A DNA stretch of 64,000 bases from Chloroflexota bacterium (GTDB lineage: Bacteria > Chloroflexota > Dehalococcoidia > Lucifugimonadales > UBA2985): assembly GCA_028877205.1 (NCBI GenBank), contig JAPPHY010000005.1, positions 55,129 through 119,128 on the forward strand, written 5' to 3'. The position numbers were made by a program, and so were the translations under genes. Shown in pieces: positions 63,955 to 64,000 of the stretch (positions within the stretch are counted from its first letter, which is position 1; every line of letters starts with the position of its first letter). Below the pieces are notes generated by a model that ran no database searches, had not been told where the DNA came from, and saw only the letters and a program-made list of their open reading frames with translations.

Positions 63955-64000
63955 AAGCTGGGAGACCGGCCCGGCGTAGACCCTCGCCCCCAGCCTGTAC

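Larger units (their letters stand above)
49806..64000. mobile_element. Integrative (probably conjugative) element at the tRNA-Arg(CCT) 3' end; left boundary approximate, right end not in window
   Basis: The gene content changes abruptly after the tRNA: serine recombinase, RHH protein, ImmA-like and XRE regulators, divergent small HTH proteins, then VirB4-, coupling-protein-, pilin- and relaxation-type proteins. The recombinase lies next to the tRNA 3' end and its frame runs back through the tRNA on the other strand. The crossover point cannot be placed from one end. I saw no second copy of the tRNA 3' end in the window, so the right end lies beyond 64000. Confidence 0.75.

Overview
The window is high-GC bacterial DNA that fits a Chloroflexota genome, probably Dehalococcoidia or SAR202-like. 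The pointers are Cys-anchored lipoproteins with very long Thr/Pro linkers, a bifunctional FBP aldolase/phosphatase, Rex, a futalosine-pathway type solute-binding-fold enzyme, a second EF-G-like GTPase and consensus sigma70-type promoters. The lineage call is inference; no rRNA is present.

Layout of the chromosomal part (1-49.75 kb): a purine/ribosomal minus-strand operon (purL, purQ, yqeY, rpsU) behind a perfect TTGACA-17-TATAAT promoter; a frameshifted HtrA-like lipoprotein; argS; a 1397-residue lipoprotein joining a dead trypsin-like domain to about 23 TolB-type blades; an EF-G paralogue; rex; the complete ATP synthase operon (atpZ-B-small ORF-E-F-H-A-G-D-C); a minus-strand metabolic run (fbp aldolase/phosphatase, class I aldolase, rdgB, moaA, an RNase HI-MoaC fusion, an MBL hydrolase); a CAP-domain membrane protein; a pantothenate operon (P1 peptidase, small membrane protein, DUF2520 protein, panB, panC) running into surE, which appears to start at CTG; an AT-richer two-gene cassette with a GHKL ATPase; an MqnD-like gene; an ACT-ACT-GlnE protein; and an aromatic amino acid/GMP kinase run (phosphodiesterase, site-2 protease, tyrA, aroA, gmk), followed by a ThDP enzyme, a NUDIX hydrolase and a GNAT protein.

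From about 49.8 kb to the right edge lies an integrative, probably conjugative, element inserted at the 3' end of tRNA-Arg(CCT). A large serine recombinase reads out antisense through the tRNA. Upstream of it, in one minus-strand run, are an RHH protein, an ImmA/IrrE-like protein (HExxE instead of HExxH) and an XRE repressor, resembling the ImmR-ImmA-Int control module of ICEBs1. Across a 269-bp operator-bearing gap a divergent run encodes four small proteins, three of which are diverged tandem paralogues. A converging transfer run (surface protein, VirB2/TrbC-like pilin, VirB4/TraC ATPase, coupling-type ATPase, replication-relaxation-like protein, DUF3800 protein) ends at a strong hairpin. 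The far end of the element is outside the window.

Most worth following up: the mobile element and its control module, the AT-rich GHKL cassette, the RNase HI-MoaC fusion, the ACT-GlnE hybrid, the pantothenate operon without panD/panE, the dead-protease propeller lipoprotein, and a 31-residue membrane ORF between atpB and atpE.
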